A stretch of 64,000 nucleotides of DNA from Saprospiraceae bacterium (GCA_016714785.1 JADKCC010000017.1:1-64000), one strand, 5' to 3'. Positions 18,381-26,971 are shown, counted from the stretch's first letter. Numbers and translations: made by a program. The notes: a model not told the origin generated them from the sequence alone.

Positions 18381-20093
18381 TTAATGAGCGTGTGCTTCTC
18401 CAGCTCCTCTTGGGATTCTGATGTCTTCTACTATTTGTTGTACATGTGCAGGTGGTGGTGGAGTCAATGAACTAACGATAATTGACACTATAAAATTGGC
18501 CAACATTGCGATGGTACCAAATCCTTCAGGTGAGATACCAAACCACCAAGAACTTTTCAACCCATCTAACGCTTCCTTACCACCGTCAAAAATTCCAAAT
18601 TTGAATTTTAACATATAGAAAATCATCAAGGCGATACCTACGACCATACCGGAAACTGCTCCTTGCATATTCATACGTTTATAAAAAATCCCCATGATGA
18701 TGGCAGGGAAAAAAGAAGCCGCGGCCAATCCAAACGCCAACGCCACTACAGCAGCTACAAAATCTGGTGGATTGATGCCAAAATATCCTGCAATGACAAC
18801 TGCTCCTGCAGCTGACAATCTTGCAGCCAACAATTCACCTTTTTCAGAGATATTTGGTCTAAGTTGCTTCTTCAATAAATCATGAGAAATGGATGAAGAA
18901 ATCACTAAAAGTAATCCCGCAGCTGTAGATAATGCCGCAGCAAGTCCACCTGCAGCTACCAATGCGATGACCCAATTTGGAAGTCCAGCGATCTCAGGAT
19001 TTGCCAGTACCATGATGTCATTGTCTATTGTCAATTCATTGACAGCTTTGTCCTTTACATACTGGATCTTACCATCACCGTTTTTATCTTCGAATTTTAT
19101 CAATTTGGTTTGTTCCCACTTTTTAAACCACTCAGGCATCGTGCTATATTCCTTATTGCTTACGGTATTAATCATATTTGTCCTAGCAAAAGCTGCCACT
19201 GCTGGAGCTGTCGTGTATAGTATAGCGATAAATAATAAGGCATAACCAGCTGATTGTCTTGCATCTTTCACTTTTGGTACTGTAAAAAACCTTACTATAA
19301 CGTGTGGAAGACCCGCAGTACCTACCATCAAAGCAAAAGTAATGGCAAATACATCAATCATACTTTTAGATCCATCAGTGTACGCCGCAAAACCTAATTC
19401 TTGATTCAGTCCATCTAGCTTATCTAATAAGTACATACCTGAACCATCAGACAGCTTATCTCCAAATCCCAACTGTGGTATGGCATTGCCAGTCAAGGCC
19501 AAAGAAATAAAAATAGCAGGTACCATATATGCAAATATCAATACGCAATACTGTGCTACTTGGGTATAAGTAATCCCCTTCATACCACCTAGTACAGCAT
19601 AAAAAAGTACGATAATCATCCCTATGACTACACCCATTTCTATACTCAACTCTAAGAATCTAGAAAATACCACACCTACACCACGCATCTGTCCTGCTAC
19701 ATAAGTGAAGGAAACTATCAGTGCACAAAATACAGCCACCGTACGAGCAGTATTAGAGTAATACCTGTCCCCGATAAAGTCAGGTACTGTAAATTTTCCA
19801 AATTTCCTTAAATATGGTGCCAGCAATAAGGCCAATAATACGTATCCACCTGTCCATCCCATGAGATATACAGCGCCATCATAACCTGCGAAAGATATGA
19901 TTCCTGCCATTGAGATAAATGATGCGGCAGACATCCAGTCAGCAGCTGTTGCCATTCCATTGGCCAAAGGCGATACACCACCACCAGCTACATAAAATTC
20001 TTTGGTAGAGCCCGCACGAGACCAGATAGCAATACCTATATACAAAGCGAAAGATAATCCTACGATAAGGTAGGTCCACATTTTAACGTCCAT
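18381..20093 (-). CDS. ActP-like sodium:acetate symporter (SLC5, VC_2705 subfamily)
   Basis: The 570-residue inner-membrane protein has about 13 helices and the SLC5 segments FYVAGGGVSPLANGMATAADW, in parts, and WMSAASFISMAGII, which match acetate permeases paired with a DUF4212 small subunit. It should import acetate or related monocarboxylates with sodium. An extra hydrophilic loop at about residues 315-365 contains DKNGDGKIQY, an EF-hand-like sequence with D-x-N-x-D-G-x-I spacing that could bind calcium. The gene lies 40 nt after the DUF4212 gene and ends before a strong terminator. The C-terminus (IPRGAGEAHAH) is His-containing. Substrate is inferred from family and from acs/prpE nearby. 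Confidence 0.9.
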   Translation of the reverse strand: MDVKMWTYLIVGLSFALYIGIAIWSRAGSTKEFYVAGGGVSPLANGMATAADWMSAASFISMAGIISFAGYDGAVYLMGWTGGYVLLALLLAPYLRKFGKFTVPDFIGDRYYSNTARTVAVFCALIVSFTYVAGQMRGVGVVFSRFLELSIEMGVVIGMIIVLFYAVLGGMKGITYTQVAQYCVLIFAYMVPAIFISLALTGNAIPQLGFGDKLSDGSGMYLLDKLDGLNQELGFAAYTDGSKSMIDVFAITFALMVGTAGLPHVIVRFFTVPKVKDARQSAGYALLFIAILYTTAPAVAAFARTNMINTVSNKEYSTMPEWFKKWEQTKLIKFEDKNGDGKIQYVKDKAVNELTIDNDIMVLANPEIAGLPNWVIALVAAGGLAAALSTAAGLLLVISSSISHDLLKKQLRPNISEKGELLAARLSAAGAVVIAGYFGINPPDFVAAVVALAFGLAAASFFPAIIMGIFYKRMNMQGAVSGMVVGIALMIFYMLKFKFGIFDGGKEALDGLKSSWWFGISPEGFGTIAMLANFIVSIIVSSLTPPPPAHVQQIVEDIRIPRGAGEAHAH

Positions 20094-20133
20094 GATTATT
20101 GATTTATATTTTGTTAATAAATTATGTTAATGC

Positions 20134-20391
20134 TTAATCTTCATGTACATCATATTCTTTGTCTAGCTTGTTCATCAACCAAACATAGACAAAGATAAGG
20201 ATACAGAAAATGTAAATAGAACCTTGCTGAGCAAACCAGAATCCGAGTTTAAAGCCTCCGAATTTGACGTTATCCAAAGAATCTTTCCAAATGATGCCTG
20301 CACCATAAGAGCACAGAAACCAAATACTGAGCAATACGACCAGATAAAGCAGATTACGCTTCCAATAGTCCTTGAGATTTTTATTAGACAT
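20134..20391 (-). CDS. DUF4212 sodium/substrate symporter small subunit
   Basis: The 85-residue protein has two membrane helices (about 13-31 and 50-68) with the family pattern YWKRNLLYLVVLLSIWFLCSY, in parts, GFWFAQQGSIYIFCILIFVY and the C-terminal MNKLDKEYDV. DUF4212 proteins are encoded directly before VC_2705-type SLC5 symporters, as here, and are taken to be their small subunits. Gaps are 36 nt to the porin upstream and 40 nt to the symporter downstream, so all three form one operon. Confidence 0.92.
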   Translation of the reverse strand: MSNKNLKDYWKRNLLYLVVLLSIWFLCSYGAGIIWKDSLDNVKFGGFKLGFWFAQQGSIYIFCILIFVYVWLMNKLDKEYDVHED

Positions 20392-20427
20392 GATTTAATA
20401 AATTTTGTTAATTAATGATTGAATAAA

Positions 20428-21708
20428 TTATAAGAAAATATGTGTTTGAAGTCTTATTTGTTGCATTTTACCATCTGCTTGCACAGTAGCTGGAACGTCA
20501 CGATAGTCGCCGGTGACCTGATGATATTCAAGAGTCACTTTTGCATTGTGCCCATTAACAAAATAATTTAATCCAAAATCCAAACCTGTTATAGGATCCT
20601 GATATCCTTCGTAATTGGCAGACTGTAATGCAACATAAGGCATAAATTTAGATCCTTTTGGTTTATATCCTACATGGCCATAGAATACACCGCCTGTTCC
20701 TCCCCATCTACTTACATACTTTTCACCATAATTAAACTGTGTAAAAGATGCATAAGCATTGAGACAATCTCCCTCTGCAATAGGCGTGTCTAAAAAGGCA
20801 TCAACCGCAAAATGAGAAACATCTTCATGTGATTTGTCAGATTCTCTATACATGGCATTAGGATGCATAAAAAAACCAGCACCAATACCAAATACTTTTT
20901 TACTACCAAGATATGATCCCACTTGGTACGGTAACACTGTGGACTCAGTATCCCAAAGATTATATCTAAAGTATCCTTCTACAATGGTATTTCCTGTAGG
21001 TTTGCCATCTATGTCAGTTTTCGCTGACCCATTGTAAGTTAAGCCACTTGATTCTGTACCGAAATCTTTTCCTGCACCTAAGGCATTAGCAGGATTTAGC
21101 GGATTATTCACAGCTATTCTATAATCAAATTTGCCTAATTCTCCTTTGGCATAGACACCAAAATGACGAGCAAACTGATCCGTGACACCTAGTGAATGCC
21201 AGTGGGTAAACGGTCTAGGATTGTCCATGGTCATGAAATTGAGTGTGCTTTGATTGGCCAATCTGGTAAGCCCTTTCCAATAATGCAACCCGGTACCGAC
21301 GTACAATTTTTTAGGCATAACTTTAAACTCCGTCCATGCATCATGCAAGAAAAACTGTGGCCCATTACCACCATTTCCTAAGCCATCAAGATTACTTGGT
21401 GTAAGGTTATTTAGTCCAATGTGAGTCAAGATCAAAAATCTTGAAGACACTTGGGCATAAGCTAAAATCCTGCTTCGTCTAGCAAATGATGTCACTTGTA
21501 GTTTTGAGTCATCCACTGCAAGATTGCTGGTCTGTGCCCATTGTTGATGCCAGATTATAAACCTCACATATTTAGATCCCGTGTCGTTTAGTTTTAAAGT
21601 GAGTGGTTTGTATGAATGATCTTCTGCTGGCGCTTCCTGCGCTTGTAAGGATATCTGACTACAGCAAATGAAAAGAAAAAGTAAGAATTTAAGTTGAAAT
21701 GTCTTCAT
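20428..21708 (-). CDS. outer membrane porin-like beta-barrel protein
   Basis: The 426-residue product has a signal peptide (LKFLLFLFICCSQISLQAQ) and then alternating, aromatic-rich strands typical of a barrel (YVRFIIWHQQW, ARRSRILAYAQVS, KLYVGTGLHYW), ending in LQTHIFL. The RRSRI segment near the start resembles the first strands of phosphate-selective-type porins. As first gene of the porin-DUF4212-symporter operon it probably lets small carboxylates cross the outer membrane. The frame is open from 21834, but the -7 box at 21741-21748 and the signal peptide fix the start at 21708. Family placement within porins is uncertain. Confidence 0.85.
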   Translation of the reverse strand: MKTFQLKFLLFLFICCSQISLQAQEAPAEDHSYKPLTLKLNDTGSKYVRFIIWHQQWAQTSNLAVDDSKLQVTSFARRSRILAYAQVSSRFLILTHIGLNNLTPSNLDGLGNGGNGPQFFLHDAWTEFKVMPKKLYVGTGLHYWKGLTRLANQSTLNFMTMDNPRPFTHWHSLGVTDQFARHFGVYAKGELGKFDYRIAVNNPLNPANALGAGKDFGTESSGLTYNGSAKTDIDGKPTGNTIVEGYFRYNLWDTESTVLPYQVGSYLGSKKVFGIGAGFFMHPNAMYRESDKSHEDVSHFAVDAFLDTPIAEGDCLNAYASFTQFNYGEKYVSRWGGTGGVFYGHVGYKPKGSKFMPYVALQSANYEGYQDPITGLDFGLNYFVNGHNAKVTLEYHQVTGDYRDVPATVQADGKMQQIRLQTHIFL

Positions 21709-21740
21709 TTTTGTTGGCTTTGAATGGTAATTAAAATAAA

Positions 21741-21772
21741 CAAATCTAGATATATCGATATTTAAATGCGAA
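21741..21772 (-). promoter_or_regulatory. promoter of the porin-symporter operon
   Basis: On the minus strand TAGATTTG (21741-21748) matches the -7 consensus, with TTCG at 21769-21772 (one mismatch to TTTG) 20 nt upstream. The start codon is 33 nt downstream. The shared motif at 21758-21770 lies between the boxes. Confidence 0.55.
21758..21770. promoter_or_regulatory. candidate ArsR-family operator at the porin operon
   Basis: ATATTTAAATGCG here and ATATTTAAATACG at 22458-22470 upstream of the ArsR-type gene share 12 of 13 bases. Both overlap the promoter region. A perfect 18-bp palindrome, TATATAGATATCTATATA, lies next to it at 21775-21792. Operator function is inferred. Confidence 0.45.
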
Positions 21773-22000
21773 TGTATATAGATATCTATATATGTCGTAT
21801 CGTAATTTGTTGTTTTTTTATAAAAAAATATCAATTTCCTAAATATTGGAGTATATTAGGAATATTATTTTATGAAATATAAGAATGCGAAATTAAATAT
21901 TGTACTTTTGTAGGTGTTTCGTGGTGGTATGATTAACATGAGAAAGCTAGATGTAAATTTTCATAAATTACAAAAATTAAATTCCAATATACAATTCGTG

Positions 22001-22105
22001 AAATTAGCGTTAATTAGTGTAGAATATATTTGACGCGAATTTTCACTAATTAAGTACACGAATTTAACTACATTATTAATTAGAAAATTAGCGTCAATTA
22101 GTACA
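22001..22105. repeat. diverged direct and inverted repeats upstream of the porin operon
   Basis: AAATTAGCGT-x-AATTAGT occurs at 22001-22021 and again at 22085-22105 (18 of 21 bases equal). An inverted relative (CACTAATTAAGTACACGAATT) lies between them. This fills the 426-nt gap between the ArsR-type gene and the porin. No gene is seen. Confidence 0.6.
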
Positions 22106-22134
22106 AGAAAAAAAATCCAACTTTATAAATGTCT

Positions 22135-22422
22135 TTATGCAGGAAGCAGACATTTCACAATATCATAATAGGCAGGATTGGCTAGAGAGTAAAAGGAATT
22201 TTTACCATCACGACTGACTTTTACAATATCTTGGTTTTTCAGGATTCTTAGATGGTGGCTTGCTACGGCTTGTTCGATGTCTAGTTTTTCATGTATATCA
22301 GTGACCGATAGTTCTTTTTCTTGATGTAATAAATCTACCATTAAAAATCTAATAGGATGCGCTATAGCTTTGAGCTTTTCAGTCGAATCTTCTAGGAAAT
22401 CGATGTCAAAATGTGTATTCAT
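22135..22422 (-). CDS. ArsR-family winged-helix transcriptional regulator
   Basis: The 95-residue protein is an ArsR/SmtB-type repressor: LKAIAHPIRFLMVDLL (helix 1-2 region), LSVTDIHEKL and AVASHHLRILKNQDIVKVS (recognition helix) and DGKNSFYSL (beta wing). The metal-binding CxC motif of classic ArsR proteins is absent, so it may sense another ligand or redox state. It lies upstream of, and in the same orientation as, the porin/ActP operon. The shared motif ATATTTAAATrCG in both promoters suggests it controls itself and that operon. Confidence 0.9.
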   Translation of the reverse strand: MNTHFDIDFLEDSTEKLKAIAHPIRFLMVDLLHQEKELSVTDIHEKLDIEQAVASHHLRILKNQDIVKVSRDGKNSFYSLANPAYYDIVKCLLPA

Positions 22423-22448
22423 CCTTTATAAATGGTCCAAATAATATA

Positions 22449-22476
22449 CAAATGTATATATTTAAATACGTATATT
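22449..22476 (-). promoter_or_regulatory. ArsR gene promoter with overlapping candidate operator
   Basis: On the minus strand TACATTTG (22449-22456) matches TAnnTTTG and lies 27 nt before the start codon. Overlapping it, 22451-22476 is an imperfect 26-bp palindrome centred on TTTAAA (7 of 10 arm positions pair) that contains the motif shared with the porin promoter. Confidence 0.5.
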
Positions 22477-22587
22477 ACTATTTTTGTTGCAAGAAATGTT
22501 AATTTGAAATCTCTATCTCTTCTTGATTTCTTACAACTACTGACCAATATCATTTTGAACTTCAAATAAATTTCGCATTTTTGTCCT

Positions 22588-24492
22588 ATGAAAAACGAAA
22601 TAGTACATAGAGTATATGATTTTCTGAAGGAATATCCACCTTTTAGTTTATTGCCCAAAGATGCCATCCTTCAGATTTCATCACATGTTTTGGTCAAGTT
22701 TCTACCAGATAAAACCACGCTTTTTAAAATAGGAGAGATGCCTCCTTCCTTATTTTATATTGTCAATGAAGGCGCTATCCACCTTCACCAAGAAGACGGT
22801 CAGATGGTAGAACACTGCGACGAAGGTGATGTATTTGGTATCAGGCCACTCCTTGCAGAGTCTCCTTATTTACTGACAGCTCAAGCTTCAGAAGATACCA
22901 TCCTTTACTGTATTCGTACAGAAGACTTTTTACCCTACCTTAGTCATCATCCCAAAATTCTGGCTTTCCTAGCTTCCAATTTTGCAGTGGGTTCTGGCAA
23001 TATGTTTTATAAAAAATCTTCTACTCCAATTTCAGAAGGAAAGACAAATTCAGAAAATGTATTGACCGAATTGTTTGCCATTGATACGCAAAAGACACCA
23101 ATATATTGCCATATACAGCATACCATACAAGAAGCAGCAGTGTTGATGGCTAACCATCAAATAGGCTCTATTGTCGTATGCGATGAAGAAATCAGACCAA
23201 TAGGAATAGTGACTGACAAAGATTTACGCATAAAGGTAGTAGCTGGTGATATCCGCAAAAAAGAAAATATTTCTTTGATCATGTCCGCTCCTGTTATATG
23301 CGTCAAACATGGACTGAGTATTGCAGAATTGCAAATATTAATGATAAAAAACCGTATCAACCATCTAGCGGTAACTCAAGATGGCACTATCCAAAGCAAA
23401 CTCATAGGCGTCGTATCAGAGCACGATCTCGTTGTTCAGCAAGCCGACAATCCTTCCATTCTTATACGTGAAATTAGAAAATCTCAGTCTGGTGAGCAGT
23501 TAAAACGAGTCAGAGATAAGGTAGAACGACTGATTAAAAAATACATCGAGCAAGAGGTATCCATCCCATTTATCACACAAGTCGTATCTAGTATTAATGA
23601 TGAAATCATACAGCAAGCCATCAAAATATCAGAGCACAAACTAGGGAAAGAAATCTATCAAAACATCAAATACTGTTGGCTGGCATTAGGCAGTGAAGGA
23701 CGGGAAGAGCAGCTATTGAGAACCGACCAGGACAATGCATTGGTTTATGTTCAAGATGACGCTATACCTGACATTAAAGACAAATGTATGTTACTTGCTA
23801 AAGAAGTAACAGCCATTCTTAACGAAGTAGGATATGAATATTGCCCTGCAGATATGATGGCTTCTAATCCTGCATGGTGTCAAAGTGTAGCAGAATGGCA
23901 AGAAACTTTCCATAAATGGATCTATCAGCCAGGTGAAAAAGAGATCATGATGTGTACCATCTTTTTTGATTATCGCCCAGTGTATGGTGATATCTCTTTG
24001 GCCAGTGCGTTGACAAATTACATTTTTTCTACCTTTGACAAACAAGAAGTTTTTTTACATTTATTGGCTAAAAATGCTTTAGAAAATCCAGCGCCTTTGT
24101 CATTTTTTAGAAATTTTATAGTAGAAAAAAACGGTGAACACAAAGATAGTTTCGACATCAAACTCCGAGCCATGATGCCACTTACAGATGCTGCTAGATT
24201 GCTCACGCTTGCTGCTAGAAACGGTGGCGAAAATAACACTTGTAAAAGATTCTTGGCACTGGCAGACATTGAGCCACAAAATGATGAATTATACAGAATG
24301 GCTGCGGACGCTTATGAAATTTTAATAAGAATACGCACCAAACATGGATTCAAAAAAGGTGACTCTGGTAGATATATACAGCCTGACGATATGGACAAAA
24401 TGGAAAGATTGCTACTTCGTAATGCATTCCAACCCATAGATGAGTTGCAAAAGATGATTAAAGTTAGGTTTCAATTAGGTGGCATATTATGA
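22588..24492 (+). CDS. cNMP-binding/CBS/DUF294 nucleotidyltransferase-like regulatory protein
   Basis: The 634-residue cytoplasmic protein has an N-terminal cyclic-nucleotide-binding-like domain (residues about 18-130; FKIGEMPPSLFYIVNEGAI), a CBS pair (about 168-290; GSIVVCDEEIRPIGIVTDKDLR, in parts, and LIGVVSEHDLV), a DUF294 nucleotidyltransferase-like domain (about 330-450) with the pattern LGSEGREEQ and RTDQDNAL, and a DUF294_C domain (about 490-630). The GS and DxD residues of the transferase are present. Such proteins are encoded next to DUF4212/ActP and CrbS-type genes in many bacteria and are thought to regulate acetate or energy metabolism; the reaction is not established. The last 4 nt overlap the exonuclease gene. 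Confidence 0.92.
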   Translation: MKNEIVHRVYDFLKEYPPFSLLPKDAILQISSHVLVKFLPDKTTLFKIGEMPPSLFYIVNEGAIHLHQEDGQMVEHCDEGDVFGIRPLLAESPYLLTAQASEDTILYCIRTEDFLPYLSHHPKILAFLASNFAVGSGNMFYKKSSTPISEGKTNSENVLTELFAIDTQKTPIYCHIQHTIQEAAVLMANHQIGSIVVCDEEIRPIGIVTDKDLRIKVVAGDIRKKENISLIMSAPVICVKHGLSIAELQILMIKNRINHLAVTQDGTIQSKLIGVVSEHDLVVQQADNPSILIREIRKSQSGEQLKRVRDKVERLIKKYIEQEVSIPFITQVVSSINDEIIQQAIKISEHKLGKEIYQNIKYCWLALGSEGREEQLLRTDQDNALVYVQDDAIPDIKDKCMLLAKEVTAILNEVGYEYCPADMMASNPAWCQSVAEWQETFHKWIYQPGEKEIMMCTIFFDYRPVYGDISLASALTNYIFSTFDKQEVFLHLLAKNALENPAPLSFFRNFIVEKNGEHKDSFDIKLRAMMPLTDAARLLTLAARNGGENNTCKRFLALADIEPQNDELYRMAADAYEILIRIRTKHGFKKGDSGRYIQPDDMDKMERLLLRNAFQPIDELQKMIKVRFQLGGIL

Positions 24493-25178
24493 TTTGGCAA
24501 AAGCTAAAAAATATCTTACATTTTGACACTTCGGATAAGAATGTCTATGCAGATTTTTATAAAACATATCTTCAACAGTTCCAAAAATTGGATACAAAAA
24601 AACAGATTCATCAACAGTCGTTTGTTGTTCTGGATACGGAGACCACCGGGCTAGATCTTGTAAAAGATAATATCTTATCAATTGGTGCCGTGAGAATAAT
24701 TAATAACAGCATGGATATTACAGATTCACTTTCCATTATTGTAAAAAATGAACAAACCCAAACACAAAATGCAGTCGCGATCCATGGTTTAGTTCAGACA
24801 GAATTAAAAGGGCAATCTCCACAAGATGCATTGGTTGCTTTTTTTGATTTTGTAGGTTCTGACATCATCGTAGGTCATCATATTGATTTTGATATCGCTA
24901 TGCTTCATAAACTATCAAAAAATCGCGGTGGTGATGTGCTAAAAAACAAAATACTCGATACATCCTACCTTGCACGTCGATTAGATCATGCATCTGACCC
25001 ACATAGTTTGGATAGGAAAGAATATACATTAGATAAGTTGTGCACTAGATTTAATGTTGTGCCCAAAGCTCGACATACTGCTGATGGCGATGCCTATATT
25101 ACAGCCATCGTTTTTATGAAATTAGTAAATCTTCTCTCCCAAAAAGGTGTAAATAAAATTTGTGACTTACTAAAATGA
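24489..25178 (+). CDS. DnaQ-like 3'-5' exonuclease
   Basis: The 229-residue protein is a DEDDh-type exonuclease related to the epsilon subunit of DNA polymerase III. Exo I is VVLDTETTGLD (about residues 46-56), Exo II is IIVGHHIDFDIAML, and Exo III has HTADGDAYITA with the catalytic H and D. No polymerase or UvrC domain is attached. Its start overlaps the stop of the CBS/DUF294 gene (ATGA), so the two are translationally coupled; the same pair occurs beside acetate-permease genes in other phyla. Its true substrate there is not known. Confidence 0.92.
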   Translation: MIWQKLKNILHFDTSDKNVYADFYKTYLQQFQKLDTKKQIHQQSFVVLDTETTGLDLVKDNILSIGAVRIINNSMDITDSLSIIVKNEQTQTQNAVAIHGLVQTELKGQSPQDALVAFFDFVGSDIIVGHHIDFDIAMLHKLSKNRGGDVLKNKILDTSYLARRLDHASDPHSLDRKEYTLDKLCTRFNVVPKARHTADGDAYITAIVFMKLVNLLSQKGVNKICDLLK

Positions 25179-25337
25179 ATAACTTCTGCAATCGTAGCTA
25201 ACATCAAAAAAAACTGTTCTTGATCTTATAATTTGAATTTAATAAAACATAATAAATAGCATGTAATAGCACCTTATGATAAATTGTAAAATAAAAGTAA
25301 ATTGTATATTTTCTCTTCCAAACTATTTGAAATATAA

Positions 25338-25345
25338 TATCTTTG
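25338..25345 (+). promoter_or_regulatory. -7 box of the pyrD promoter
   Basis: TATCTTTG matches TAnnTTTG and ends 20 nt before the GTG start at 25365. No -33 match is evident. Confidence 0.4.
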
Positions 25346-25364
25346 GGCATTAAAAAAATTTATC

Positions 25365-26396
25365 GTGTACCAATACCTTATCAAACCTTTTTTGTTTCTT
25401 CTCAATCCTGAACGTGCCCATCATCTTACCATCTTATTACTCAGAATTGTACTTAATATTCCTGGTGGTAAATGGGTTTTTCGAAAATTGTATCAGGTAG
25501 AAGATCCCAAATTACAAAGAACTGTTTTAGGTCTTACTTTTCCAAATCCTGTAGGCCTTGCAGCTGGTTTTGATAAAGATGGCAAATACTACAATCAGAT
25601 GTCAGCTTTAGGGTTTGGATTTATAGAGATCGGCACGGTCACGCCAATAGCGCAGGCAGGAAATGACAAACCAAGACTATTCAGAATCCCACAAGATGAT
25701 GCACTTATCAATAGGATGGGATTTAATAATGATGGTGTTGCCGCTCTGGTAGAAAACCTAAAAAAGAGACAGGCATCGCCACTCATCATCGGTGGTAATA
25801 TTGGTAAAAACAAAATCACGCCCAATGAAAATGCGACAGACGATTATGTAAAATGTTTTGAAGCACTATATGAATACGTTGATTATTTTGTGGTCAATGT
25901 AAGTTCTCCTAATACGCCTGGTTTACGTGAATTACAAGAAAAAGCACCCTTAACTGCACTATTGAGTACGCTAAAACAAAAAAACACTACTAAACCGAAA
26001 CGAAAGCCCATCCTTCTGAAAATAGCACCTGATCTCACTGATACGCAATTGGATGATATCATCGACATCGTGACTGAGACCAAAATCGATGGCATTATCG
26101 CCACTAATACAACACTAGATAGAAGTAAATTAACAGTAGCAACAGAGCATATCGGCATGGGTGGTTTAAGTGGCAAACCGCTTAAAAAACGATCTACCGA
26201 AGTCATACGATACATCTACCAAAAATCCAAAGGCAGTTTCACCATCATAGGTGTTGGTGGTATCGAAAATACTAAAGATGCTCAAGAAAAACTGGATGCC
26301 GGAGCTTCATTGGTGCAAGTATATTCAGGCTTGGTCTATCAAGGACCTGGATTGATAAAGAGAATATTGAAGGGTTTGAACGTTTCGAACCACTGA
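25365..26396 (+). CDS. pyrD: dihydroorotate dehydrogenase (quinone), class 2
   Basis: The 343-residue flavoprotein oxidises dihydroorotate to orotate with quinone in pyrimidine synthesis, at the inner face of the membrane. The N-terminal helix (YLIKPFLFLLNPERAHHLT) is the class 2 membrane-binding extension. Then come GLAAGFDKDG, IEIGTVTPIAQAGNDKPRLF, NRMGFNNDG, the NVSSPNTPGLR loop with the catalytic Ser, LLKIAPDL, TNTT and IGVGGI with FMN phosphate contacts. The start is GTG at 25365, 19 nt after the -7 box. It is a complete gene of normal length, apparently transcribed alone. Confidence 0.96.
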   Translation: MYQYLIKPFLFLLNPERAHHLTILLLRIVLNIPGGKWVFRKLYQVEDPKLQRTVLGLTFPNPVGLAAGFDKDGKYYNQMSALGFGFIEIGTVTPIAQAGNDKPRLFRIPQDDALINRMGFNNDGVAALVENLKKRQASPLIIGGNIGKNKITPNENATDDYVKCFEALYEYVDYFVVNVSSPNTPGLRELQEKAPLTALLSTLKQKNTTKPKRKPILLKIAPDLTDTQLDDIIDIVTETKIDGIIATNTTLDRSKLTVATEHIGMGGLSGKPLKKRSTEVIRYIYQKSKGSFTIIGVGGIENTKDAQEKLDAGASLVQVYSGLVYQGPGLIKRILKGLNVSNH

Positions 26397-26435
26397 GCAA
26401 TATGAACAATCTGAACAAAGAGCAACAGACCAAAG
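26380..26435. repeat. degenerate low-complexity repeat after pyrD
   Basis: Words CGAACCA, GAGCAA, TGAACAA, TGAACAA and GAGCAACA follow one another, overlapping the last codons of pyrD. The text resembles that at 11240-11362. Confidence 0.5.
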
Positions 26436-26527
26436 GCAAACTTTGTAAAATCAATGATCATAAAAGCACAAAATATTCACTATTCCTAAACAAAAGTTAA
26501 TTTTTAGACTTATTGTTATATTATCAG

Positions 26528-26535
26528 TACTTTTG
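26528..26535 (+). promoter_or_regulatory. -7 box of the ccmEF operon promoter
   Basis: TACTTTTG matches TAnnTTTG exactly. Transcription would start near 26541, after the GTG at 26535, which supports the ATG at 26562 as the ccmE start. Confidence 0.5.
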
Positions 26536-26561
26536 TGCTTAAATTAGTCAATCTTCTCGTC

Positions 26562-26960
26562 ATGAACAAAAATATCATTATAGCACTCATCCTTATCGTA
26601 GCTGGCATTCTCGTATTTATCAATGCATCCAAAGATGTAAGTACTTACGCCAACTTCGAGCAAGCAACCAATGGCGACCGTGTGAAAATAGTAGGACAAC
26701 TTGCCAAAGACAAACCAATGACTTACGATCCACAAAATAATCCGAATGAATTTGCATTTTTCATGAAGGATGATAAAGGCGTGGAGAAAAAAGTAGTTTT
26801 GCATCAGCCAAAACCACAAGATTTTGAGATGTCAGAACAAATCGTAGTCACCGGCGAGCTCGAAGGAGATGTATTTAATGCTAGTGAAATACTAATGAAA
26901 TGTCCATCTAAATACAAAGATGAAGAAATAGCTGTAAAAGAACAGGAAGGTAAAATATAA
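26562..26960 (+). CDS. ccmE: cytochrome c maturation protein CcmE, CxxxY type
   Basis: The 132-residue heme chaperone has one N-terminal membrane helix (about 4-21) and a periplasmic OB-fold (YANFEQATNGDRVKIVGQL, then IVVTGELEGDVFNASEILMKCPSKY). The heme-binding motif is C114-P-S-K-Y118, the CxxxY variant in which Cys replaces the His of classic HxxxY CcmE. Such variants occur in system I* of archaea, some deltaproteobacteria and Bacteroidota. An upstream GTG at 26535 could add nine residues, but the -7 box at 26528-26535 argues for this start. ccmF follows after 11 nt. ccmABCD are not next to it. Confidence 0.9.
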   Translation: MNKNIIIALILIVAGILVFINASKDVSTYANFEQATNGDRVKIVGQLAKDKPMTYDPQNNPNEFAFFMKDDKGVEKKVVLHQPKPQDFEMSEQIVVTGELEGDVFNASEILMKCPSKYKDEEIAVKEQEGKI

Positions 26961-26971
26961 AGCAAGAACGA

